Assembly: GCA_030015575.1 (NCBI GenBank)
Contig: JASDDO010000001.1
Span: 325,843,595-325,907,594, forward strand
Direction: 5' to 3'
DNA length: 64,000 nucleotides
Source: Agapanthus africanus
Lineage: Eukaryota > Streptophyta > Magnoliopsida > Asparagales > Amaryllidaceae
The notes beneath the pieces are model-generated. The model worked only from the letters and a program-made list of their open reading frames with translations, searched no databases and was not told the DNA's origin. Both the position numbers and the translations under genes were made by a program. Positions 49,939-60,145 of the stretch are shown piece after piece (the first letter of the stretch is position 1; each line of letters begins with the position of its first letter).

Positions 49939-50027
49939 CAGGTGACCGGGTTCTGGGGTTCAGTAGGAGGCCATCTCGAGGAGTCGGGAACGGGTCTCCT
50001 AAACTCCAGAATTGGTAGGGTCACCTG
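49939..50027 (+). ncRNA. Conserved leader RNA stem, D copy
   Basis: Arms CAGGTGACC (49939-49947) and GGTCACCTG (50019-50027), 89-nt span. An inner stem TTCTGGGGTT/AACTCCAGAA with one G-U pair is also possible. Confidence 0.75.
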
Positions 50028-50262
50028 CCGCTCTCGTAGGGGTCCAGGGTGTGGGCTTTGCTATTCATCGCGACTGTGGAATCCGTATTTTCTATTCTGG
50101 CTAAATACTAAATACGGACGTCCTAGGATATCCCACGTTATATTTATATTTTTCTGCTGCCTGTGTTCTGTGATATCTGAGACGAATGTCATATTATATA
50201 TATGATATATAGTAGACGTTGCTTATGTTTTACACCCGCGCTAGTCCCGTCCCGGTATGCCG

Positions 50263-50280
50263 TTAGTTAAGTAACCTAAC
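50263..50280 (+). ncRNA. Invariant leader hairpin, D copy
   Basis: TTAGTTAAGTAACCTAAC, closed by CCG and CGG flanks. Confidence 0.7.
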
Positions 50281-51264
50281 GGTGTATAACGGAACATTGC
50301 AGCGAATGCGGATGGCATAAGCGTACGTGTTATTTTCGTTTCTTTTCTGTGATTGGCTTAAGGACTTAAATGATGGGATTACATTAATGTGATTAATGTA
50401 AAGAAAATAAACCTAAAAGATGTTGTAGAATCGGATTTTGAAAAACCACTCGGCTATTTATGAAAAAGCTATATTTCAAAACTGCGGAGCTTAAGCCACT
50501 CCTTTTGAAAACCATTTGATTCTACAACGATATCAAGTTCAAAGCGTTAAAGATTTTCTTAAAAATCATTCGCAACCCTCCATCATTTTAGGAAGTAGAG
50601 TACTTAGTATTCGTGCTACGTTTGTTGACTTTAGTTAAGGCGCAGTGTACGGTAGCTAAGTGATGTCTTCCTACACTGCATATGATGCAGATTAATTAGG
50701 ACATTCATGCGACTTTGTTGACCATAGTTAAGGGTCATATGGGTGGGTCTAATTGATCAAGAAATGACGGGTAGAACTTGACTGGTACTTATGATTTGTT
50801 GACCATAGTTAAGGTCATAAGTACTAGGGGTAAAAATTACATCGGGAATTTCAAGTTTTGAAATTTGCAATGAGATTGCATACCTTCCATGTGATGGTTG
50901 GATCCCGATCCCACTGTGGGCAATAGTTGCTCCTAGGAGAGTTTTACAGTTTACAATTAGCTAACTCATTAGGTGTCTAGAAAGGTGTTAACGGGGCTCC
51001 GCCTCTGGGAAAACGAGGTTTACTCTAATTAGGTCCGTGCGAAAGCACGGGGAACCTCCCTCAAGTACCGACACTGGTCTGGCTGAACGGTTAGCGAAGT
51101 TGTAGACTGTAATTAATCCTGGCTAGTTTTTCTTTTAAAGGTTTGAAAGAAAAACTCGATAAAAAGCAGTGGGAAACATCGATTAGACAAGATAATAACC
51201 AATCTAATCTATGTAAGAGCTTTCGCTGAGTGTATTCTTTTCTCTCTCTTATTGGCAGATACCC

Positions 51265-52100
51265 ATGACTGGACTCAAGCTTTTACTAGATAAAAACAAA
51301 CTGAATGGGACCAACTATAAAGACTGGCTGAGGAATCTGAAAATCGCCTTGACTTATGATAAAGTATCATATGTCCTCACGGCTTCAGCCCCGCCCGTCC
51401 CTGGTCCAAAATCCTCAGTTGCGGACATTGAAGTCCGCAAGACATGGGACGCTGACTGTGCCACGGCCACATGCCTCGCGCTTGCATCAATGGATAACAC
51501 ACATCAAAAGCAGCATGAGGACATGGACATTCACGGTATATTGCTCCATACAAAGAAGTTGTATGGGGAGCAATCCCGCGTATTACGATACGAAGCATCA
51601 AAGAAATTGTTTCAGATGCGAATGGCCCCTGGCACACCAGTAGGAGACCATGTTCTGAAGATGATAGCTCTTATAGAAGAGCTTGAGGACCTTGGATGGA
51701 CGATGGACAATGAACAATATATAGATATTATTCTGCAGTCCCTCTCCTCCACCTTTGCTCAGTTCATAGTGAACTTCAACATGCATGGAATGGAGAAGGA
51801 CCTCCCTGAACTCCTTAATATGTTATGGAGTGCAGAGAGCACTATGAAGTTAGCAAAAACTCCCGTTATGACTATTGGACAGTCTTCCTCTTCTCGCCCG
51901 AAAGCCAAGGCCAAGGGAAAGAAAAAGAAGAAACCCACTAATCCTATGGGCGGAGTTAAAAAGGTGAAGGGAAAGGGAAAGTCCAAGGCTGGAGACTCGG
52001 GGAAAGGCGAATGTTTTCATTGCCACAAGACAGGACATTGGAAGCGCAATTGCACGGAGTACTTAAGTCTCAAGAAGAAGCATGGAGATGCTTCTGCTTC
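51265..52100 (+). CDS. Gag domain of D
   Basis: About 275 residues. The first 190 match the plant Copia gag (UBN2-type) fold, opening LLDKNKLNGTNYKDWL. Residues 210-245 are a lysine-rich linker. A CCHC zinc knuckle (C250, C253, H258, C263) follows; it binds RNA in the particle. Confidence 0.9.
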
Positions 52101-55100
52101 AGGTGCGTTTGTGACTGAAAACTGTTTTTTTATAAACTCTGCTTCCTGGGTATTGGATACCGGTTCAGGTTCTCACATTTGCAATTCTATGCAGGGGCTG
52201 AGAAATAGCAAGGTTTTGAAGACAGGTGACCATACTCTCCGCGTTGAAAATGGTTCCAATGTACATATAGTCGCAGTGGGAGAGTATCACTTGGGGTTGC
52301 CATCTGAATGTATTTTGATTTTGAATCCATGTTATTTTGTACCAAGTATGCTATGTAATATAATATCCGTTTCTTTGTTGGACAATGAAGAATATAATTT
52401 TGTGTTGCAGAACAATGTTATGAACATTCACCTGAATCAAATATTGGTTGGGTATGGTACGCTTAATAACGGAATATATGTCCTAAATCAACACACAGTT
52501 TTCAGTATACAACACACTAATAAAAGAAAACTTTCAGAATTAAATGAAGCTTTTCTTTGGCATTGTAGACTTGGTCATATTAATTAAACAAGACTAAACA
52601 AGTTACATAAAGATGGATATTTAAACTCTTTTGAATATAAATCTTATGCGACTTGCCAGTCTTGTATCAAGGGTAAAATGACCAAAACTCCGTTTACCGG
52701 ACACGGAGAAAGAGCTACTCAGCTCCTTGGCTTCATACATAGTGATGTATGTGGGCCAATGTCTACACAGGCTAGAGGCGGTTTTTCATACTTCATTACA
52801 TTCACTGACGACTTCTCAAGATTCGGTCATGTATTTTTATTAAAGCACAAGTCCGACGCTTTCGAGAAATTCATTGAATATCAACAAGAAGTAGAAAAAC
52901 AAACCGGCTTGAGTATTAAGATGCTTCGATCAGATCGAGGTGGTGAGTATCTAAGTACAGAATTTGCAAACTTCCTCAAAGAGAATGGGATTCTCTCTCA
53001 GCTCACTCCTCCTTACACACCACAGCACAACGTTGTGTCAGAACGACGGAATAGGACCCTATTAGATATGGTCCGGTCCATGATGAGTGACGCTGAGTTA
53101 CCAGTCTCATTTTGGGGGCATGCATTGGAGACTGCAGCGTTTCTGCTGAACAGGGTCCCAACCAAAGCCGTGTCTACCATGCCATATGAGATATGGAATG
53201 GGAAGAGACCATCTCTTAAGAGAATTAAGATTTGGGGTTGCCCGGCCTATGTTAAAAAGCAGAATCCGGACAAACTCGAGACACGGTCTGTCATGTGTAA
53301 CTTTGTGGGATATCCAAAGAATTCTTATGGATATCTGTTCTACCACAAAGAGGAACAAAAAGTGTTTGTTTCTCAGTACGCCACATTCTTAGAAAAAGAG
53401 TTTTTCACAGATAGAGATGATGGCAAGGTAGTAGATCTAGAAGAAGTTCTAGAGACACAAACTACAAATGACGATTTGGTTGAACCGGCTGTTGCAGCAG
53501 AAACTGAAGAATCTCGGCCACTCCGTAGGTCTGATAGGACTTCTCGCCCACCGGAGAGGTACTACGGTTTCCTCATTGATGGTAACAGAGAAGATTGCAT
53601 CATGGATGATGATGATCCTACCAGTTTTCAGCAAGCTATCATGAGTAAAGACTCTGTGAAGTGGCTGGATGCCATGAGATCCGAAATGGCGTCTATGTAC
53701 ACCAACAAAGTATGGACTTTGGACGTTGTACCCCCTGGGGTAAAACCTGTGGGGTGCAAATGGATCTTTAAAAGAAAGATTGGTGTAGATGGGCAGGTGG
53801 AGACCTATAAGGCAAGACTTGTGGCGAAGGGTTTTCGTCAAAGACCAGGTTTGGACTATGACGAGACTTTTTCTCCCGTAGCCATGCTTAAATCCATTCG
53901 GATCCTACTTGCTATTGCTGCTCACTACGACTATGAAATCTGGCAGATGGACGTTAAAACCGCATTTCTAAATGGAAATTTAGAAGAATGCGTTTATATG
54001 GATCAGCCAGAAGGCTTCATTGACAGTGGGAGCAGCGGGAAAGCATGTAAATTGCTTAAATCCATATATGGGTTAAAGCAGGCATCACGGAGTTGGAACA
54101 TCTGTTTCGATGATGTCATCAAAGAGTTTGATTTCATTAAAAATCCAGATGAACCTTGTGTTTATAAGAAGGCTGTAGGGAGAGCTGTCACATTCCTCAT
54201 ATTGTACGTGGACAACATTCTTCTGATAGGAAATGATATTCCTATGCTACAGTCGGTCAAGTCTTTCTTATCACTGAGGTTCTCCATGAAGGACCTGGGT
54301 GATGCCACATACATTCTGGGCATAAGGATCTATAGGGATAGATCCAAAAGATTGTTGGGATTGTCCCAAACCAGGTACATTGACACCATCCTAAAAAGGT
54401 TTAGTATGGAAGACTCCAAGCGGGGTGCCTTACCCGCTTGCCATGGGGTCACTCTCTCCAAGGATTCTTGTCCAAAGACCGATGAAGAGAGAGCTCGCAT
54501 GAGTATTATACCCTATGCTTCGACAGTAGGATCTATAATATGTGCGATGTTATGTACACGCCCAGATGTAGCATACGCACTTAGTGTTGTAAGTAGGTAT
54601 CAATCTAACCCAGGAGAGAATCACTGGACAGCTGTGAAGAACATTCTTAAGTACTTGCGAAGGACTAAAGAATTGTTCTTGGTGTATGGTAATGGAGATC
54701 TCCGAATGGAGGCATTTACCGATTCGAGCTTCCAGAGCGATAAGGACGACAGCAAATCTATCTCTGGGTTTGTATTTACCCTTTATGGAGGGGCGGTGAG
54801 TAGGAAAAGTTCCAAACAAGATACCGTTGCAGACTCTACGATGGAAGCTGAGTACATTGCTGCAAATGATGCCGCCAAGGAAGCCGTCTGGATGAAGAAG
54901 TTCGTCTCGGAGCTAGGAGTAGTTCCAACCATTATTGATCCAATACCTTTGTATTGTGACAATAATGGGGCTATGGCGTTAGCCAAGGAGCCCAGATCCC
55001 ATCAGCGGTCCAGACACATCCTGAGGCGTTTTCATTTGATCCGGGAGATTGTAGATCGTCGCGAGATCGAGATTAGGAGGGTAGACACAAAGAATAACGC

Positions 55101-55191
55101 CGCGGATCCATTCACCAAGGCCCTCCCTCTGCCGCAGCATGAGCGACTTTTTGAGATGTTGGGTATGAGATACGCCAATAACTGGCCTTAG
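51265..55191 (+). CDS. Gag-pol coding region of element D
   Basis: One reading frame holds gag, protease, integrase, reverse transcriptase and RNase H in the Copia order. Its products form the virus-like particle, cut the polyprotein, integrate the cDNA and make it. It starts six bases after the acceptor-like CAG and ends just before the purine tract, so gag and pol are fused as usual for Copia. It looks nearly whole with about one break. Base and codon use is ordinary for the window. Some A, B and C interior sequence is recognisable as relics of this region. Confidence 0.9.
52140..52460 (+). CDS. Aspartic protease domain of D
   Basis: WVLDTGSGSHIC, with the DTG active site at residues 298-300 of the frame. 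It cleaves the Gag-Pol polyprotein. Confidence 0.9.
52690..53330 (+). CDS. Integrase domain of D
   Basis: The catalytic triad is visible: D in HSDVCGP (52744), D in RSDRGGEY (52933) and E in SERRNRTLL (53041), spaced as in Copia integrases. It joins the cDNA to the target. Confidence 0.9.
53690..54460 (+). CDS. Reverse transcriptase domain of D
   Basis: Clear Copia motifs in order: KWIFKRK, KARLVAKGFRQ, WQMDVKTAFLNG, QPEGF, SIYGLKQASRSW, then the active-site region and YILGI. It copies the genomic RNA. Confidence 0.9.
54690..55191 (+). CDS. RNase H domain and C-terminus of D
   Basis: TDSSFQSD, SSKQDTVADSTMEAEYIA and YCDNNGAMALAKEP match Copia RNase H, and the frame closes with the usual ADPFTKALP tail. 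It degrades RNA in the RNA-DNA hybrid. Confidence 0.9.
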
Positions 55192-55194
55192 TGC

Positions 55195-55205
55195 AAGTGG
55201 GAGAT
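55195..55205 (+). other. Polypurine tract of D
   Basis: AAGTGGGAGAT before the 3' LTR. Confidence 0.9.
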
Positions 55206-57276
55206 TGTTGGATATATGTATGCCCTAGAGGCCATTATGTGATAGTGCATGTATCTATACATGTATAAATATATATATATTCAGTATGCATTCTTGCTCG
55301 ACATGATAGTATGCTATCTGGTTCTACTTTATCTGACATGTTGATTTGATCATGCTTTTATTCATTCATACATGCTGATAAAGCCCTGAGGATATTGGCT
55401 TGACTACTCTGATTATGATGGAGATCATACTAGTGGGACATCTGTAGTCTATAAGCATATCCTGGAAAGTCCCTAGTCATAGGTATATCGAGACGGGGCA
55501 TTGATATACCAGAGTAGACTAGTGTATATGATACTAGACCCATGCGATGGGCGATGGATGATCCCATATCCATTGGTGTTTGACATCAAGATCATATACG
55601 GGTGCTCAGTGGTGACTGGGTACACTGGACGGACTCGCCGAGAACTCCTATATGGAATTATATTTATCGTCGGATAGGAGTTCTTAGGTAACACTGGTAC
55701 AGGTTAGTCTGTAGGCCCAAGATCGTCATGGAGTCTTGTGTGCTCTCCCACTGTATTTTGATTGCCACCCTACCACGGCTCTACTGAGTCGTGCAAACAG
55801 GTGGCCGTTGGGTACAGTCCCGAGACACACGAAGGCAATGAGCGATAGGAGGGGTTTCGTCTCTCCCGATATTGCGGGTTGATGCTGTGCTGTGCCCGAC
55901 TGGTTATATCGGTAAGTCCCTGGCCAGGGCTGCTGAGATTTGCTGATAAGTGTTATCGGTAGTTTCTCGATCTGTTATAGACCATTCACCGGCACGACTT
56001 ATTTAGTTATTAGGGTCGACGTGACCATCCCTAGGCTCGATATGCAGCATATCTGACGAAGAGACCGGACTGTACGGTAGTGTTGCCGGATGGCTCGACG
56101 GGAGTTGTAACAGGTTCGCTTGTTTTCTTCTGATCGATCAATACCCGGGTGGCCGTTACGTTTAGCTGACCGCTTGCGGCTTGGGGGTGCTTGATGTGAT
56201 CATCACCCACTGCCGGCGTATTGACGAGTCTTAGAGTCCCACATAGGAGTTACCTAGTCCAGGCGAAACGTTGTGGTGCGCGTATGAGATATGCGCTTGG
56301 ACCCGATTAAAATGCGTATGGGATACCGTATATTAATTGGGTGGCTTGCTAATGGTCGGGTCGTATGTGATATGACCGGATTAGTGAATCAAGTGTTGAT
56401 TTATCATTAGCTTCTCACTACAAATCCTATCTTATTTATTTTGGATGTATGCATGCATGTATGCATTCATTCTTGTTCATGCACATATGGATGTGCATGC
56501 ACACATGCATACATACATCATTTTATCATGGTTGCTTATACAATGAGAATGGTGGCAATATAAGAATCACACCATAGTTATTTCAATGGATTATTATTGC
56601 TTTTAAATTAAATCAAAAAGGAAATAAAAATTGGGTTAAATCAAAAAAGGTTTCTACACTCTTCTTAACCTTACCATTCTCACCTAACCTTTAACCCATG
56701 GTTTATTTTCTTTTTGTGCTTTTGATTTTAATCCAATAATAATCTTTAGAGTTAACCATGGTGAGATATGAGAGAGGAAAAATATATATACTCATTTTTC
56801 CTTTTTCTTTCAATGGTTCTATCATTTCTCTTCTTCACAAAAGACCACCATCTTCATCAACCTTGATTCTTTGCTCTCTAGTTCTTTCAAGAGAGCAAAA
56901 TACTCATAAAAATAGGATTTTGAAGTGAGATCCTTAGCCACAACATCATTCTAATCAAGTTTAGCCAACTTGATTAGAGTGTTCTCTTTGTTTTTCCAAA
57001 GTTGCAAGCTTGGACGGGAAACTTCGGGTGGATCGTCGTGGACGTGAGAGGATTACAAGTGGACCTTCTTCCAACACCCAAGAGTCTAAGGAGTCAAGCA
57101 AAAAGGGAGCTACAAAGGTTGTAGTCTCGAAACCCTAATTTTTATTAGCTAAAAGTTTAGTAACCCTAATTTTCTAGGATCGATTCCTTTGCGTATTTGT
57201 TTAGCACCATAAAAATACATACTTTGAGACATGTGATGCTTCAAAACTCATTATAGGATGCTAGGCAAACCTAACA
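55206..57276 (+). repeat. 3' LTR of D (2071 bp)
   Basis: About 98.8% identical to the 5' LTR by hand count. It is directly followed at 57277 by the continuation of the C LTR. Confidence 0.95.
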
Positions 57277-59281
57277 ACCCGGATCGGGCCATTAACCTAA
57301 TGCTAGCAAACTGGAAAATGGGGAGAAATCTATACCAAACGATCCGTTTCCTTCGGTCTTCGGCCTCCGTCCCGATCTCCTCGTGGAATCTCCAGTCTTC
57401 ACCTCCTCGTCGGAAAGGGCACCACATCGCCGGGTTCTTTTACGGGCTCCCACCTCTGGACCGAGGCAACTCGGGCATGAAGTTGGCGAGCCGACATGCC
57501 CAAGGATGCTGTAGGATAATTGTAGAATCACTTGTCTCAAGCGGGTATGAAGTTGCCATAATGATGGAGGTGGAATAACGGAAACGAGCTTAGGATTTTT
57601 GGTGCATGCAAAAACGAGAACAAGAAATTTCCCTCATCACAAAATGAATTCCCCTTCTCCCTCAAATGTGTGGCCAGCCTCACAAAATCAAGGAGGAGAA
57701 CAAATGTATCAAGGGGGTGATCACTAGAGGAGAACAAAATGGTGAGCATAAGCCAAATCAAGTCTCACATCAAAAAACCCTTCAATCTTCTCACCATTAA
57801 TGCTAGCTATCATGAAGAAAAATGCAAAGATGCTATATCTATCATAATCTCTCCATTTACAAGATACCCCCTCTACAATGCTAATTTGCACAACTGCAAA
57901 TTAGCCCCTCCATCAGAAAAATCCGGCCAAGAAGGAACAAAGGAAAACTGGCCGAAACGGAATACAAACTGGCAAGTTCAAAAAAAACTGATCCCGTAAT
58001 AGATTACAGGAAAATCCAGCGACCGTATATACATACCCGCATTTGTATTCCTACCGAATACAAATGCAATGAGACAAAATTTACACTGTACAATACTAGG
58101 ATCCGGCTTAAACCAAAGCCCGCTAGTATTATCCGTCCAATCATGATCCGTGCAATACCACACGTATCTGGTCGAACCCTGCCATATCTTTATACGGCCT
58201 CTACAGCGTTTCGCCCGAAACATGAGAAACTGTCTGTGGGGGACTTTAAAGACTCGTCAATACTTTGGCTGTGGATTTAACCACTAGCACGTCAGAGGTA
58301 TTAGCCATACGTAACGGGCTACCAGGTATTGACCAAAAGGGACGTCGATGAGTGAACTCATCCCGATACCCTACTGAGCCTGTCAGTGACAATATCCGTA
58401 CAGTCCGGTCCGTTCGTCTATGAGCATCGCATGTCGGACCTAGGGGGTTGGTAAAAGTCAGACCCCCAAAAGCGGTACAAGTCGTGTCGGAGTGTAGTCC
58501 AGAACACCCTGAGATACTTCTGGAATACCTACCAGTAAATCTCCTGCCTTGGCCAAGGACTTTCATGTACTGGTTCTCCTAGACACAGCACGACCTCACC
58601 CCCAATACCGGGAGAGACGAACCCCTGCAGATCCGCTCACTGCCTCCATGTGGCTCGGGACTGTACCCAACTAAAACCTGTTTGCACGACTCCTTTGAGC
58701 CGTGGCAGGGTAGTAATCAAAGCACATTGGGAACTCACACGAGAAAAATGACGATCTCAGGTCGATGAACTAACCTGTACACATGTCACCAGGGAACTTC
58801 TATCTGACGTCTGGTAGAATCCCAACTAGCATGTTCCCGGCGAGTCCTGCCCGGTGTACTCATAACCCAATGAGCACCTGTATACATCCTCGGTGATCCA
58901 ACTGACACCAGTGGCTTATGAGACCGGCCACCGCCCCTCGTCGGGGTCTCGACTGTATACACTAGTCTACTCTAGAGTATCGATGACCTGTCTCGAAACT
59001 CCCACGACTAGGGACCTTTTAAGGATGTGCTTATAGACCCCCAGCTCCCACGTATATGATCACCATCATACTGCTGGCAGTCAAGCAAGAATCCTAAGGG
59101 CTCTATCAACGTTCAATAGTGATCAGTGATGTCACCTAAAACAGTACACGATGATAAAGATAAACCAAATAGCATACTATCATCTTGAGTAAGACTGTCC
59201 TACCGGTATAGGTCCTCCCTCAATCATTGCAATTACGTGCCTATGATCCAATAATTGACTCTGAGGGCACTATCTCCAACA
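57277..59281 (-). repeat. 5' LTR of C, outer fragment
   Basis: Continues 46595-46692. The two parts sum to 2103 bp against 2106 bp for the 3' LTR, so almost nothing is lost at the D insertion. Confidence 0.9.
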
Positions 59282-59289
59282 TGTTGCGC

Positions 59290-59375
59290 TCACGTGGCGC
59301 ACACGTGAGTGCAGGCAAGATCCCAACCGTCAGATCAACTCAGGAGTTGAAGGGGCGCTTAAGCGCCTATAAATA
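59290..59375 (+). promoter_or_regulatory. Core promoter of the PMD gene
   Basis: Two G-boxes in inverted orientation (arms TCACGTG and CACGTGA, 59290-59308), a perfect 14-bp palindrome GGCGCTTAAGCGCC (59354-59367), and directly abutting it TATAAATA (59368-59375). A start site near 59400 is expected. The four-copy G-box array at 29581-29730 was just upstream before C inserted. Confidence 0.65.
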
Positions 59376-59399
59376 AGACCCTTGGTCCTCCTCAGATGA

Positions 59400-60145
59400 T
59401 TATCATCTTCAAGAATTCTAATTCTCAGAACTTCAGAGCCTTGCTCTTGCTTCCAAGAATCTTAAGAGTTAAACTCTGGAAAAGTTTTAGGTAAAATTAA
59501 CTTAAATTTAATTAAATTAATTTTAATTGACAGAACCTTGCTCTCATAGATCTTTGATCTAAAGAAAACCCCTTTAGGGTTTCATATACAGAGCATTGCT
59601 CTCAAGAATCCATGGATCTAAAGAGATCTTGTTTCAGGGTTTTTTAACCCATGAACAGAGCTTTGCTCTTAGACAAAATATAGATCTTTTTGATCTTTTG
59701 ATGAAGAACTCTCAAGAGTTTTTCATGGATCTTTAAGATCCCACACTTTCATTTTTAGGAGTTAATTTTTGCTTTGATGGATTTTTCCATCATTATTACA
59801 GAGCTAGGCTCTTTTAAGGAATTTTATTCACTTGAGACCAGAGTTTGACAAGTGTCACTTTGTGACAGAGCTTTGCTATGAAAAGGGAGATTTTCTCTTT
59901 GTCTCAAGGGATTTCTCATTTAATGAGAATATTGTTTTGGGGATCTCCTCATTAATTGACAGTCTTATCCAATGATGGGGCTATCTTATTAACTGATGCA
60001 TTGTCATCTAGATTTTGTGGGTCCCCCTTTGGTCCCATTTCCACTGCATTGCAGTGGGGTACAACTTTTAAAGTTCCAAGTGTCAGAAATTAAAAAATTA
60101 TAATACTGACAGTTGATCTCCGTCCCTCTTCTTTTTGCAGGCAAC
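59400..60145 (+). other. 5' UTR of the PMD gene with a 650-bp intron
   Basis: First exon about 59400-59490 (TTTTAG then GTAAAA), intron 59491-60140, acceptor CTTTTTGCAG five bases before the ATG at 60146. The intron repeats 'gagc(c/t)ttgctct' and 'gatctttgatc' words. Confidence 0.6.

Larger units (their letters stand above)
48913..51258 (+). other. Candidate intron in the D leader
   Basis: A good donor (CAG then GTAAAT, intron start 48913) lies 150 bp after the primer site. A pyrimidine tract and TTGGCAG (ending 51258) come six bases before the gag ATG. Splicing would remove about 2.3 kb with many upstream ATGs. A and B keep the pyrimidine-CAG acceptor; their donors look weaker. Inference only. 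Confidence 0.45.
46693..57276 (+). mobile_element. Element D: young, nearly whole Ty1/Copia retrotransposon (10.6 kb)
   Basis: 5' LTR 46693-48762, primer site 48763, 2.5-kb leader, gag-pol 51265-55191, purine tract 55195-55205, 3' LTR 55206-57276. By hand I count about 25 differences between the LTRs over 2070 bp (about 1.2%), so insertion is probably 0.5-1 million years old at usual plant rates. The coding region carries about one break. LTR length and gag type suggest the Angela/Tork side of Copia, tentatively. It sits in the 5' LTR of C, and no target duplication is visible. It is a sister family to A/B/C and could have supplied their proteins. Confidence 0.95.
29957..59281 (-). mobile_element. 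Element C: Ty1/Copia of the A/B family, split by B and D
   Basis: On the - strand: 5' LTR in two parts (59281-57277 and 46692-46595), primer site 46593-46581, leader and interior down to 32074 with B inside, purine tract, 3' LTR 32062-29957. The flanks CGTTG (29952-29956) and TGTTG (59282-59286) are a target duplication matching at four of five bases. The interior has no retroelement frame and is broken throughout (many breaks). It lies in element I, between the G-box array and the TATA box of the PMD gene. Confidence 0.85.

Noticed and set aside
49918-50205. 95-codon frame in the D leader and its look-alikes in B and G
   Set aside because: Conservation there is in the RNA stem arms and compensatory changes alter the amino acids; it reads as structure, not protein.
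51377-51986. - strand frames opposite gag
   Set aside because: Shadows of the gag frame on the other strand.
59282-60145. The PMD promoter region as the LTR of a separate + strand retroelement
   Set aside because: No primer site follows, no TG...CA pair is found, and the splice acceptor leads straight to the PMD ATG.
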